From NCBI GenBank assembly GCA_026129905.1, contig JAHCHE010000019.1:62001-126000 (forward strand): a stretch of DNA of 64,000 bases, given 5' to 3'. Shown here piece after piece: positions 24,028-32,998 of this stretch (the first letter of the stretch is position 1; the number at the start of each line of letters is the position of its first letter). The stretch comes from Bryobacteraceae bacterium. GTDB taxonomy: Bacteria; Acidobacteriota; Terriglobia; Bryobacterales; Bryobacteraceae. The position numbers and the translations under genes were made by a program. Below the pieces are notes generated by a model. The model was not told the origin of the DNA. It made no database searches and worked only from the letters and a program-made list of their open reading frames with translations.

Positions 24028-26202
24028 ATGATCAACCGCCGTGACCTGTTTCGCGCGGCCGGCTTCGCCCTTGCGCCGGCGCCCGGCTCCGATCCCCTTC
24101 CGCGGACCGAGCCGGTCGATTTTCGTTACTCGCCCCTAAGCTGGCAAACGGCGATCAATTTCCCGGACGATCCGTACAAAACGCTGGTCGGGGAGCGCGG
24201 CGAACTCCGTTACGGCCACCAGCGCGGCAAAGGCATCGACTATTTCCCGACTGTCGTGTCGTTCTCCATGCGAGGTATGGAGGGCGACGGCGAGATTGTC
24301 CAGCGGCTGGAATCGCCCGGCGTTCCCATCGTCCAAACCCAGGTCGAGCGCCCCAACGCCATCGTCGAGCTGACCGCCTTCGCCTCCCGCCGCGAATCGG
24401 AAGGCCGCGTAGACAACGTCATCGTCAAGGCGCGGCCGCGCTCCGGCAAGCTCGTCCACGTCATTCCCGTCGTCCATGTGCGCACGCGCCGCGATCTGGT
24501 GGTGCGCCAGGAAGGCGGCGTCACGCTTGTCCATCTCGACTCGGCGTCCTCGCCCGTTTGCCTGATGTCGAATCTCCCGATGCGCGCCGAGGACGTGGCG
24601 GACGGCTTCCGCCTCTCGATGGCGGACCAGGAAGCGCCCGCCTGCCCGCCGTTCCACTGCATCCTCCGCTTCCCCCAGGAAGGCCAGGACGCCGGGCGCC
24701 TGCTCGACGGGCTGAACAAGTACGAAGATCTCCTGGGTGAGGCGCGCTGGTTCTGGCGCACCTGGAAGCCGCTCCAGGATCCCGTTGATTGGAAACTGCC
24801 GGGAGAGTACGGGAACTTTCTCACCGCCTCCGGGCGCAACATCCTTCAAGCGCGCGAGCGGGTAGACGGGCGCCTCCGCTTTCAGGTCGGCCCGACGGTC
24901 TATCGCGGCCTCTGGGTGGTGGACGGCCATTTCATCCTCGAAGCCGCACGCTACCTCGGCCATGACAACGAGGCGCAACAAGGTCTCGAGGCCACCTGGG
25001 CGCTCCAGCAATCCGAAGGCGGCATTTTCGCCGGCGGTGGCACGGAACACTGGAAGGACACCGCCATTGCCATGTTCTCCATGGTCCGCCAGGCGGAATT
25101 GAGCCAGGACTGGAGCTACTTCCGCAAGATGAAGCCCGAATTGCTCCGCGCCGTCCGCTTCCTCGTCGATCTGCGGGAGAAGGGCCGCGGCGAGGACAGC
25201 GCCAACGGTCGATACGGCCTTCTTCCCCGCGGCATGGGCGACGGCGGACTCGGCGGGCTGCGCTCGGAATTCACCAACACTCTCTGGACCCTTGCCGGCC
25301 TGAAAGCCTTAATCGACGCGGCGGCCGCGCAGCGCCTCGACGGCTTCTCCGACGCGGAACGTTTCTATTCGGATCTCCGCGCCTGCTTCACCGAAGCGGT
25401 CAAAAAGGAGACTCGAGTCCACCCGGCCGGATTTGACTACCTCCCGATGCTGATGCGTGAGGATCCGCAGTGGGGACTGCTCGAGCCTTGGGCCCGCCGT
25501 AGGCCGCAGGTGGCGCAGTGGGCTCTGTCCCATTGCATCTATCCCGGCCTCCTGTTCGAGCGCGGCGATCCGGTCGTCCGAGGCCACATCGCGCTGATGC
25601 AGCACGTGACCCAGGAGGACATTCCCGCCGAAACCGGCTGGCTTCCGCACGAAGGCGTCTGGAACTACAACGCGGCCTTCGTCGCTCACGTCTATCTCTG
25701 GGCCGGCCTTCGGGAATGGGCTCGGGCCGCCTTCCACGGCTTCTTGAACCACGCCACCCCTTTGTACTGCTGGCGCGAGGAACAGCCGGTCCGGGGCTCG
25801 CTGGTGGCCCGCTATATCGGGGACATGCCGCACAACTGGGCAAGCGCCGAATGTGCGCTGTACCTGCGCCACATGCTGGCGCTGGAAGACGGCAAGACGC
25901 TCCGTCTGCTGGCGGGCATCGGGGCGCCCGAACTGGCGGCTGGCGAACCCTACGCGCTTACCGGCTCGCCCACCCGGTTCGGCCGGGTTGGGCTCAGGCT
26001 CGAGCCGTTGAGCGGAGGCCGCGGTTGGCGGCTCGAATTTCAGCGCTCCCAGGGGCCGCAACCGTCCCAGGTCCAACTGCCCGCCATGCTCGGCCCCGCC
26101 TACTCATTCCGCGAAGTCAAAGGCGCCACGGCGGCCCGGCGGGACGACCTCGTTATCATTTCGCCCGCGGCGGCCGTTTGGTCCGCCGAGTGGCGCTCGT
26201 AA
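24028..26202 (+). CDS. six-hairpin-glycosidase-like protein, Tat-exported
   Basis: 724 residues with a twin-arginine start (MINRRDLFRAAG). Residues about 30-250 look like a beta-sandwich; from about 260 on the protein is helical with repeated Trp/Gly-rich turns (YRGLWVVDGHFILEAARYLG, EGGIFAGGGTEHWKDTAIA, AETGWLPHEGVWNYNAAF), as in (alpha/alpha)6 glycoside hydrolases of the rhamnosidase/GH15/GH63 type. Glu and Asp candidates for catalysis are in GTEHWKD and ETGWLPHEGVW, but I cannot assign a GH family. It follows the GH51 gene by 36 bp in the same direction and is probably part of the same sugar locus. Confidence 0.65.
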   Translation: MINRRDLFRAAGFALAPAPGSDPLPRTEPVDFRYSPLSWQTAINFPDDPYKTLVGERGELRYGHQRGKGIDYFPTVVSFSMRGMEGDGEIVQRLESPGVPIVQTQVERPNAIVELTAFASRRESEGRVDNVIVKARPRSGKLVHVIPVVHVRTRRDLVVRQEGGVTLVHLDSASSPVCLMSNLPMRAEDVADGFRLSMADQEAPACPPFHCILRFPQEGQDAGRLLDGLNKYEDLLGEARWFWRTWKPLQDPVDWKLPGEYGNFLTASGRNILQARERVDGRLRFQVGPTVYRGLWVVDGHFILEAARYLGHDNEAQQGLEATWALQQSEGGIFAGGGTEHWKDTAIAMFSMVRQAELSQDWSYFRKMKPELLRAVRFLVDLREKGRGEDSANGRYGLLPRGMGDGGLGGLRSEFTNTLWTLAGLKALIDAAAAQRLDGFSDAERFYSDLRACFTEAVKKETRVHPAGFDYLPMLMREDPQWGLLEPWARRRPQVAQWALSHCIYPGLLFERGDPVVRGHIALMQHVTQEDIPAETGWLPHEGVWNYNAAFVAHVYLWAGLREWARAAFHGFLNHATPLYCWREEQPVRGSLVARYIGDMPHNWASAECALYLRHMLALEDGKTLRLLAGIGAPELAAGEPYALTGSPTRFGRVGLRLEPLSGGRGWRLEFQRSQGPQPSQVQLPAMLGPAYSFREVKGATAARRDDLVIISPAAAVWSAEWRS

Positions 26203-26203
26203 C

Positions 26204-26248
26204 GGACACTCTGTCCAACCCCCACGCGCGAGACCGGACACGGTGTCC
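26204..26248. promoter_or_regulatory. two GGACA-N3-TGTCC inverted repeats 32 bp apart
   Basis: GGACACTCTGTCC at 26204-26216 and GGACACGGTGTCC at 26236-26248 share the same 5-3-5 pattern. The centres are 32 bp apart, about three helical turns, so two dimers would bind the same face of the DNA. They lie 108-152 bp upstream of the subtilase start and just after the preceding stop codon. Confidence 0.5.
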
Positions 26249-26355
26249 GAGCGCAATAGTCGCCGGTCCAGACAGGCCTTCTGTTTTCTTAAGCTTACAG
26301 TGGCCGCCTTCTGGTAAGCGCCGTGCTCTCCTTCCCTGCGATGGAGGATGCCCTT

Positions 26356-28107
26356 ATGACGCTGCATCGAACACTCCGAGCGACTCTGATGGTCGCAATG
26401 CTACTGATGGTGGCTGGCTTGGCTTATCCGGCCGAGTCCTCGAAACTCGCCTCGGAACTGGCCAATCTCGCCTTTGAGAAGCCCGACAAAACCGTGGACA
26501 TCATTGTTCAGTACCGGCACGCCCCCGGTCTCGTCCAAGCCGAGCGCGCCGGCCGGCTGGGCGCCCGCGTCCGCCGGAACCTCGACGCGATCCGCGGCGC
26601 GCACCTGCGCGTTCCTGTATCCGCGTTGGCTGACCTCGCCGCGGACCCCGATGTTGTCGCGGTTCATCCGGACCGGGAAGTCTTCGGCGCCGATTTTAAC
26701 GGCAAGAAGGACTACGGCTGGATGGTGGTGAGCAACCTCACCAGCTACACTGCCAGCCTTGCGTACGATGGCAGAGGCATCGGCGTCGCCGTCATCGATA
26801 GCGGCATCGACGAAATGGCCGATTTCAGGAACTCATCCGGCCAGTCGAGAATCGTCTACCGCGAGAATTTCGTGCCCAACGACGGTGTCGTGGGGGACCC
26901 GTACGGCCACGGCAATCATGTGGCGGGCATTATCGGGAGCAACGGCGCCAGCTCCACCGGGGCGCATCCCAACGGCTCGCAGTATTCGTTCACGTATAAG
27001 ATCCGCGGCGTGGCCCCCAACGTGAACCTCATCGATCTGCGCGCCCTCGGCCGCGACGGAAAGGGCACCGACAGCAACGTCATCAAAGCCATCGACCGCG
27101 CCGTCGCTCTCAAATCGCAGTACAAGATCCGCGTGCTCAACCTGTCGCTCGGCCGTCCGATGACCCAGTCGCACGCTTCGGACCCCTTGTGCCAAGCCGT
27201 GAAACGAGCCTGGGACGCCGGCATCGTGGTTGTCGTCGCCGCGGGTAATGAAGGCCGCAACAATACCAAGAGCACCAACGGCTACGGCACGATCACCTCG
27301 CCAGGAAGCAGCCCCTACGTCATCACCGTCGGCTCGCTTAACACGATGGGGACTCTGTCTCGCTCCGACGATGTGATGACCAGCTATAGTTCGAAAGGTC
27401 CCACGCTTTACGATCACCTGGTGAAGCCGGATCTGGTGGCGCCTGGCAACGGCATCCTTTCCGTGCGCGGTCAGGGTTCGGTGTTCGACAACACCTATCC
27501 AAAAAACGGCGTCCCTCTGTCAGCCTACAGCACCGCGCCGTTCACCCAGGTGTGGGGATATTACCAGGCCAGCGGTACCAGCATGGCGGCGCCTATGGTC
27601 AGCGGAGCGGCTGCGCTCCTGATTCAGAAGACGCCGAGCCTGACCCCCGACCAGGTCAAAGCCCGGCTCATGAAGACCGCCTATAAGCTGTTTCCCGCCT
27701 CCACCGTCGTCACCGACCCGGCTACCAACAGGACGTACACGCTCTATCACGACGCGTTCACGGTCGGCGCCGGATGCCTTGACGTCGACGCCGCGTTGCG
27801 CAATACGGACTTGCTCCCTGCCGGCACAACGGCGCGCTCGCCTGCTGTCAGCTTCGACTCCGCTTCCGGAAAGGTCTATCTGGTCTCCGACTCCGGCGTG
27901 GTCTGGGGTACCGGCGTCGTCTGGGGAACCGGCGTCGTCTGGGGAACGGCGATCTATAGCGATAACTCGATCGTCGCGTCCACCGGCGTCGTTTGGGGCG
28001 CCAGTTCCGTGTCCGGATTCGGCGTGGTCTGGGGTACGGGAGTGGTTTGGGGCACGACTACCCCTTCGGCGGAAACCGACAGCATCGCGCTCAATGGCGA
28101 CAAGTGA
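26356..28107 (+). CDS. secreted S8 subtilisin-family protease with C-terminal VVWGT repeats
   Basis: 583 residues from ATG 26356, chosen because GGAGG lies 8 nt upstream and a signal peptide follows (to about residue 26). Residues about 45-110 are an I9-like propeptide. The catalytic triad is visible: Asp148 in VAVIDSGID, His185 in GHGNHVAG, and Ser in SGTSMAAPMVSGAA, with the oxyanion Asn in VVAAGNEG. After the catalytic domain the last 70 residues carry six GVVWG(T/A) units (three in tandem, one single, two in tandem). Secreted protein degradation is the likely role; the repeat tail may anchor or be cleaved. Two operator-like sites lie upstream and a large stem-loop lies just after the stop. 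Confidence 0.92.
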   Translation: MTLHRTLRATLMVAMLLMVAGLAYPAESSKLASELANLAFEKPDKTVDIIVQYRHAPGLVQAERAGRLGARVRRNLDAIRGAHLRVPVSALADLAADPDVVAVHPDREVFGADFNGKKDYGWMVVSNLTSYTASLAYDGRGIGVAVIDSGIDEMADFRNSSGQSRIVYRENFVPNDGVVGDPYGHGNHVAGIIGSNGASSTGAHPNGSQYSFTYKIRGVAPNVNLIDLRALGRDGKGTDSNVIKAIDRAVALKSQYKIRVLNLSLGRPMTQSHASDPLCQAVKRAWDAGIVVVVAAGNEGRNNTKSTNGYGTITSPGSSPYVITVGSLNTMGTLSRSDDVMTSYSSKGPTLYDHLVKPDLVAPGNGILSVRGQGSVFDNTYPKNGVPLSAYSTAPFTQVWGYYQASGTSMAAPMVSGAAALLIQKTPSLTPDQVKARLMKTAYKLFPASTVVTDPATNRTYTLYHDAFTVGAGCLDVDAALRNTDLLPAGTTARSPAVSFDSASGKVYLVSDSGVVWGTGVVWGTGVVWGTAIYSDNSIVASTGVVWGASSVSGFGVVWGTGVVWGTTTPSAETDSIALNGDK

Positions 28108-28134
28108 AGCGCAGTGATGCGCTTGCCTCCGAGA

Positions 28135-28191
28135 ACGGAGCCGCGGGAATGCGGCCGGCGCCCGCTTTGCCGCGTCTTCTTGCGGCTCCGT
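28135..28191 (+). terminator. 10-bp stem-loop after the subtilase gene
   Basis: Arms ACGGAGCCGC (28135-28144) and GCGGCTCCGT (28182-28191) are perfectly complementary and enclose a 37-nt GC-rich loop. It starts 27 bp past the subtilase stop. No U-tract follows. Confidence 0.4.
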
Positions 28192-28300
28192 CCTCGTTGT
28201 GATACTAATAGGGCAGAAAGAGATTTATAACCCGTCTCCGGCCGACCTGAGAGTTCGTGCCAAGATCCGGACATAAAAAATCATTTGAAGGAGTAGCTCC

Positions 28301-28624
28301 GTGGAGGCCGCCAACCGCAGACTAATACGACCGACGCTGGTTGAACCCAAGGAACAGCCCAAAGAGCGGCGCGCTAATCCCTCCGGCCTGAACGCCGCCG
28401 GCAACAACAAAAAGCAGGTTCCGCCGGAACATACCAACGCCGAGAATTTTTACTACGTCAAGCAGATGCAGTCCAAGACGCCAATGGTCATCGTGCTCAA
28501 GGATGGTGAGTCGTTGCACGGCGTCATCGAATGGTACGACAAGAGCTGCTTGAAGCTGAACCGCGACGAAGGCCCGAACCTGCTCATTTACAAGCCGAGC
28601 ATCAAGTACATGTACAAGGCCTAA
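28301..28624 (+). CDS. Hfq-like RNA-binding (Sm-like) protein with N-terminal extension
   Basis: 107 residues from GTG 28301, preceded by GAAGGAG. The last 50 residues form an Sm fold: [22 protein letters not shown] is the Sm1 region and YKPSIKYMY replaces the YKHAI motif of E. coli Hfq. The first 50 residues (Lys/Arg/Pro/Asn-rich) are an extension absent from enteric Hfq. Hfq hexamers pair small RNAs with mRNAs and tune stability. The usual neighbours miaA and hflX are absent; the next gene is a response regulator, so co-function is not implied. In this phylum such divergent Hfq-like proteins may replace canonical Hfq (inference). Confidence 0.75.
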   Translation: MEAANRRLIRPTLVEPKEQPKERRANPSGLNAAGNNKKQVPPEHTNAENFYYVKQMQSKTPMVIVLKDGESLHGVIEWYDKSCLKLNRDEGPNLLIYKPSIKYMYKA

Positions 28625-28742
28625 CCGGCGCCCGCGCCGGGGCCGCTCCCCTGGCAACCGCCGGTCCCGGCCTTTCCCGTAGCCCGCTGAGCGGCCGAAA
28701 CCCTCCGGGCTTCGTGGCGGCCGTTTGAATCGCGAGGACGAA

Positions 28743-29420
28743 ATGCCGGAACCGGCCGCGGCGATTCTCCTGGTCGACGACGATCGCGAACTCGCCGCCC
28801 TCATGAGCGAGTACTTTCGCGAGCAGGGATTCGAGATCACCGCCGCTTTCAATGGCCCCGACGGGCTCCGAGCCGCCCGCGGCGACCGCTACGATCTGAT
28901 CCTGCTCGATGTCATGATGCCCGGCTTCGACGGTTTCGAGTTTCTCCGCCGCCTGCGGGCCCAAAGCGACATCCCGGTGCTGATGCTCACCGCCCGCACC
29001 GAGGCCTCCAGTCGGGTCCTCGGCCTCGAAACCGGCGCGGACGATTACCTGCCGAAACCTTTCGATCCGCTCGAACTCGTCGCGCGCGTCCGCGCCATCC
29101 TCCGCCGCTCCAGAGGACCCGAAACCCGGGCGCTGGAGTTCAGCGGAGTTCGCCTGGAACCCGCCACCCGCCGCGTCTTCCACAAAGGGAAGCCCATCGA
29201 CGTGACTTCCGTCGAATACGACATCCTGGAAACGCTTATGCGGTCCGCCGGCCGCGTCGTCTCGCGCGACGACCTCGCCCAACGCCTCTATCAGCGCAAC
29301 TCTACCCCGCTCGATCGCTCGATCGACGTTCACGTCAGCCATCTCAGGAAAAAACTTGCCGATGGCCCGGACCTCATCCGCACGGTCCGCGGAGTCGGCT
29401 ATCAATTCGCCGCCGAATAG
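28743..29420 (+). CDS. OmpR/PhoB-family response regulator
   Basis: 225 residues from ATG 28743 (GAGG upstream; an in-frame TTG at 28725 is less likely). Receiver domain at residues 1-120 with acidic pocket Asp12-14, phosphoacceptor Asp56 in LILLDVMMPGFDG, Thr in MLTART and Lys in YLPKPFDP; winged-helix effector at about 130-225 with STPLDRSIDVHVSHLRKKL and RTVRGVGYQF. It resembles CpxR-like regulators. No histidine kinase is encoded beside it. The next genes are an efflux adaptor, ATPase and permease in the same direction 112 bp downstream, which makes them candidate targets. Confidence 0.92.
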   Translation: MPEPAAAILLVDDDRELAALMSEYFREQGFEITAAFNGPDGLRAARGDRYDLILLDVMMPGFDGFEFLRRLRAQSDIPVLMLTARTEASSRVLGLETGADDYLPKPFDPLELVARVRAILRRSRGPETRALEFSGVRLEPATRRVFHKGKPIDVTSVEYDILETLMRSAGRVVSRDDLAQRLYQRNSTPLDRSIDVHVSHLRKKLADGPDLIRTVRGVGYQFAAE

Positions 29421-29532
29421 CCTCGCCGGACCTCAACCCCGCCTTAACAAATCTTTGCATTACGGTTCCGGCTTCGCCCGTCTCAGTTAGTGAATGCTAA
29501 TTTGGGAGCCAAACCGAGGGAGGGAACCTGTC

Positions 29533-30981
29533 ATGAGAAACCGACATGCAGCCGTAGCTTTGGTGGAGGAACCTCCGCGCCTTCCGCGCGAAGTCGGTGG
29601 CGCCGAGGTGGAAGAGTTCCCGTGGCAACCCGACCCGGCGCCGCGCCGCGGCAGGGCATTCAAATATCTCTTGCTTCCGGCTCTCGCCGCAGTCGCCCTC
29701 ATCGTCTGGAAGCTTCTCGCGGTCCCTGCCGCGCCAACCTACAGCTACGCGCCGGTAGAACGTGGCGACATCGTCAAGGCAATCAGCGCCACCGGCGCGT
29801 TGCAGGCGCTGGTGACGGTCCAGGTGGGCAGCCAGACCTCGGGCCGGCTTGAAGAGATCTACATCGACTTCAACAGCCGCGTCCGCAAAGGCGACATCGT
29901 CGCCCGGCTCGACCAGTCGCAAGCCCAGGCCCAACTCGCGCAAGTCGGCGCCAACCTCGTGGGCGCCCAAGCGGGCGTGCAGGCGGCACAAAGCGCCGTC
30001 GCCAATGCCCAGGCCAGCCTTGTGGCGTCCGAGGCGAACCGGGACCGCATCAAGGCCGCGCAGATGGATGCCGAGCGCGCCTATAAACGTACGATCGAAC
30101 TCGGCGAAGCCGGCGTCATCCCCAAGCGCGAAGTCGAAGTCGCCGAGGCCACTCTCGCCCAGGCCAATGCCCAACTGGCGCAAGCCGATGCGCAGGTTCA
30201 ACAAGCCACCGCCCAGGTGACCTCCGCCGGCTCCCAACTGAACCAGGCCCAGGCTCAAGTGAGGCAGGCCCAAGCCTCGGTCGAAATGGCCCGCGTCAAC
30301 CTCGATCACACGATCATCCGAGCGCCCATCGATGGCGTCGTCATTGCGCGCAACGTCGACGTCGGCCAGACCGTGGCCGCAAGTCTCCAGGCCCCGATTC
30401 TTTTTCTGATCGCAAACGACCTCACGCGCATGCAGGTGCTGGCCGATATCGACGAGGCCGATGTCGGGCAACTCCATCCCGACAATCGCGTCATCTTCAC
30501 CGTGGACGCTTATCCGGGCGAGACCTTCCGCGGAACGATCGCCCAGATCCGGCTGAATCCCCAGACCGTGCAGAACGTCGTCACCTACACCGCCGTGATT
30601 GACGTCGGCAACCCCGATCTGAAGCTGAAGCCCGGCATGACCGCCAACGTCACGGTCGCCGCGGCCGAACGCCGCGACGTGCTGAAGACGCCGAACGCGG
30701 CGCTCCGATTCCGGCCTGAGGGCGCCGAAAACGCGCCGCCCGCCCGGCAGCGCGCGGGAACGCAGGTGGTCTGGATGTCCGACGGCAAAGGCACCCTGAA
30801 GCCCGTCGAGGTGACGCTCGGCATCACCGACGGAATCTACTCCGAACTGCTCTCGGGGGATCTCCGAGAGAACGACCGGGTAGTCATCGCCTCCAACGCA
30901 GCCGGCCGGTCCGCCTCGAGACCGTCTTCGGGCGCCGCGAATCCGATGATGCCGTTCGGAGGAAGAGGAGGACGCCGATGA
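29533..30981 (+). CDS. periplasmic adaptor of a MacAB-type efflux pump
   Basis: 482 residues from ATG 29533 with GAGGGAGG upstream. One N-terminal membrane anchor (YLLLPALAAVALIVWKLLAV, about residues 42-61), a lipoyl half-motif, a long Ala/Gln-rich coiled-coil hairpin (about 130-260, many AQAQ repeats), the second lipoyl half (TIIRAPIDGVVIARNVDVGQTV), then beta-barrel and membrane-proximal domains. This is the HlyD/RND adaptor family; MacA type is inferred from the two following genes. It bridges the inner-membrane transporter to an outer-membrane TolC-like channel, which is not encoded here. Its stop overlaps the next start by ATGA. Confidence 0.9.
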   Translation: MRNRHAAVALVEEPPRLPREVGGAEVEEFPWQPDPAPRRGRAFKYLLLPALAAVALIVWKLLAVPAAPTYSYAPVERGDIVKAISATGALQALVTVQVGSQTSGRLEEIYIDFNSRVRKGDIVARLDQSQAQAQLAQVGANLVGAQAGVQAAQSAVANAQASLVASEANRDRIKAAQMDAERAYKRTIELGEAGVIPKREVEVAEATLAQANAQLAQADAQVQQATAQVTSAGSQLNQAQAQVRQAQASVEMARVNLDHTIIRAPIDGVVIARNVDVGQTVAASLQAPILFLIANDLTRMQVLADIDEADVGQLHPDNRVIFTVDAYPGETFRGTIAQIRLNPQTVQNVVTYTAVIDVGNPDLKLKPGMTANVTVAAAERRDVLKTPNAALRFRPEGAENAPPARQRAGTQVVWMSDGKGTLKPVEVTLGITDGIYSELLSGDLRENDRVVIASNAAGRSASRPSSGAANPMMPFGGRGGRR

Positions 30982-31784
30982 ACACCGTGCAGATGCGGCT
31001 GGATGACAGGCGGTGGAACGCCGTAGGCGGCGCCCCCGCGGTCATTGCGCTCGAGCATGTCTACAAGACTTACGCCGGCGCCGCAACTCCCGTGCGCGCG
31101 CTGCGGGATGTCTCCCTCACCGTGCGCCGCGGCGAGTTCATCGCAATCATGGGCGCGTCCGGCTCGGGCAAATCCACGCTCCTGAACATCCTCGGCTGCC
31201 TCGACCGGCCGTCCCGAGGCTGGTACTACCTCGATGGCATCGACGTGTCCAAAATGACGCCGGACCAGCGCGCCGACATCCGCAATCGCAAACTCGGATT
31301 CGTCTTCCAGGGCTTCAACCTGTTGCCCCGAACCAGCGCCGTCGAAAATGTCGAACTGCCCCTGCTCTACTCCGACGCGCCGGCCGCCGAGCGCCTGCGC
31401 CGAAGCCGCGCCGCCCTGGCCATGGTGGGCTTGTCGCACCGCGAACAGAATCATCCCAGCCAGCTTTCCGGCGGCCAGCAACAGCGCGTGGCTATCGCCA
31501 GGTCGCTGGTGAACCGTCCGGCCTTACTGTTGGCCGACGAGCCGACGGGTAATCTCGACACCCGCACTTCCATCGACATCATGACTCTGTTTCAGCAACT
31601 GAACCGGGAGCGCGGCATCACTATCGTTCTGGTAACCCACGAGCCCGACATCGCCGCCTACGCCCGGCGCATGGTGGTGATGCGCGACGGACGGATCGTT
31701 CGCGACGAACCGGTCGAAAACACCCGCGACGCCGCCGTCGATCTAGCGAGCCTCGCGCCCGACCGCGAGGAGGTGATGACATGA
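30978..31784 (+). CDS. ABC transporter ATP-binding protein, MacB/LolD-like
   Basis: 268 residues. Start ATG 30978 overlaps the previous stop (ATGA), so translation is coupled. Walker [11 protein letters not shown]-loop [21 protein letters not shown], signature [16 protein letters not shown], Walker [17 protein letters not shown] and the H-loop VTHEPD are intact. The order of motifs is that of the MacB/LolD subfamily powering type VII exporters. The ATPase is a separate gene here, unlike E. coli MacB where it is fused to the permease. Confidence 0.94.
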   Translation: MNTVQMRLDDRRWNAVGGAPAVIALEHVYKTYAGAATPVRALRDVSLTVRRGEFIAIMGASGSGKSTLLNILGCLDRPSRGWYYLDGIDVSKMTPDQRADIRNRKLGFVFQGFNLLPRTSAVENVELPLLYSDAPAAERLRRSRAALAMVGLSHREQNHPSQLSGGQQQRVAIARSLVNRPALLLADEPTGNLDTRTSIDIMTLFQQLNRERGITIVLVTHEPDIAAYARRMVVMRDGRIVRDEPVENTRDAAVDLASLAPDREEVMT

Positions 31785-32998
31785 ACCTCGGACCCATCGT
31801 CAATATTGCGCTCCGCGCGCTGACGCGGAACAAAGGCCGCTCGTTCCTCACCGCGCTCGGCATCATCATCGGCATCGGCTCGGTGATCGCCATGGTGAGC
31901 CTCGGCCACGGCGCCCAGCGCCAGATCCAGGAGCAGATGGACAGCATGGGAACCAACATGCTCATCGTCCAGTCCGGCAGCCAGCGGGTGCGCGGCGTGC
32001 AAAGCGGCAGCGGAACCGGAACCGGCCTCACCGTGGAAGACGTCGAGGCTATCGCGCGCGAATGCCCCGCCGTCCAGGCCGCCAGCCCCAGCGTCGGCGC
32101 TTCGGTCTCCCTGGTTTTCGGAAATCAGAACTGGACCACGCGCGCCGAAGGCGTCGCCGAAAACTACCTCCTTATCCGCAACCGCGGTGTGGCCTCCGGC
32201 GAGTTTTTCACCGCCTCCGACGTCCGTTCCGCTGCCCGCGTAGCCGTCATCGGCAAAACCGTTGCGGACCGGCTTTTCCCCGGCCTCGATCCTGTCGGAC
32301 AGACCCTCCGCGTCCGCAACCTGCCCTTTCGCGTCGCCGGCGTGCTCGAAGCCAAAGGCCAGACCCAGTGGGGACAGGATCAGGACGACACTCTCCTCGT
32401 GCCTTACTCCACGGCGATGAAGAAGCTGCTCTCTGTCAATTACGTGTCCAACGCGTTCGTCTCGGCCGCAAGCCCCGAAATGACGTTCGCCGCCGAGGAC
32501 CAGATCCGCCAACTCCTCCGCCAGCGCCACAACCTGCGGCCCGGCGCCGACGACGACTTCACGATCCGGAATCTCACCGATGTCGCCGACATGGCCGAGG
32601 AAACCACCCGCACCATGACCCTGCTGCTCGGAGGCATCGCCGGCGTCTCGCTGATCGTCGGCGGCATCGGCATCATGAACATCATGCTCGTGTCGGTTAC
32701 CGAGCGCACGCGCGAGATCGGCATTCGCATGGCGGTGGGCGCGCGCTCCCGCCATGTGCGGCTCCAGTTCCTCATCGAGGCGATTGTTCTGGGCGTGGCT
32801 GGCGGCCTGATCGGCATCGCCGCCGGTATCGGGCTCTCCTTTGCCCTATCGCAGGTTTTCCAGTGGCCGCAGGCGATCTCTTCCGCCTCCATTCTGGCTT
32901 CGGTGGCGTTCTCGATCGCTGTCGGCGTGTTCTTCGGCTACTACCCCGCGCGAAAGGCGGCTTCCCTCGATCCGATTGAAGCCTTGCGCTACGAGTGA
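31781..32998 (+). CDS. ABC transporter permease, MacB-like
   Basis: 405 residues, again coupled by an ATGA overlap (31781-31784). One membrane segment at about 25-45 (FLTALGIIIGIGSVIAMVSLG), a large periplasmic domain (about 50-275), and three C-terminal segments (GGIAGVSLIVGGIGIMNIML, then two more) with the FtsX-type motif VTERTREIGIRMAVGA. This MacB topology couples ATP hydrolysis to periplasmic movements that expel toxins or lipoproteins through an outer-membrane channel. Its 3' end overlaps the convergent thioesterase gene by 10 bp. Confidence 0.93.
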   Translation: MNLGPIVNIALRALTRNKGRSFLTALGIIIGIGSVIAMVSLGHGAQRQIQEQMDSMGTNMLIVQSGSQRVRGVQSGSGTGTGLTVEDVEAIARECPAVQAASPSVGASVSLVFGNQNWTTRAEGVAENYLLIRNRGVASGEFFTASDVRSAARVAVIGKTVADRLFPGLDPVGQTLRVRNLPFRVAGVLEAKGQTQWGQDQDDTLLVPYSTAMKKLLSVNYVSNAFVSAASPEMTFAAEDQIRQLLRQRHNLRPGADDDFTIRNLTDVADMAEETTRTMTLLLGGIAGVSLIVGGIGIMNIMLVSVTERTREIGIRMAVGARSRHVRLQFLIEAIVLGVAGGLIGIAAGIGLSFALSQVFQWPQAISSASILASVAFSIAVGVFFGYYPARKAASLDPIEALRYE

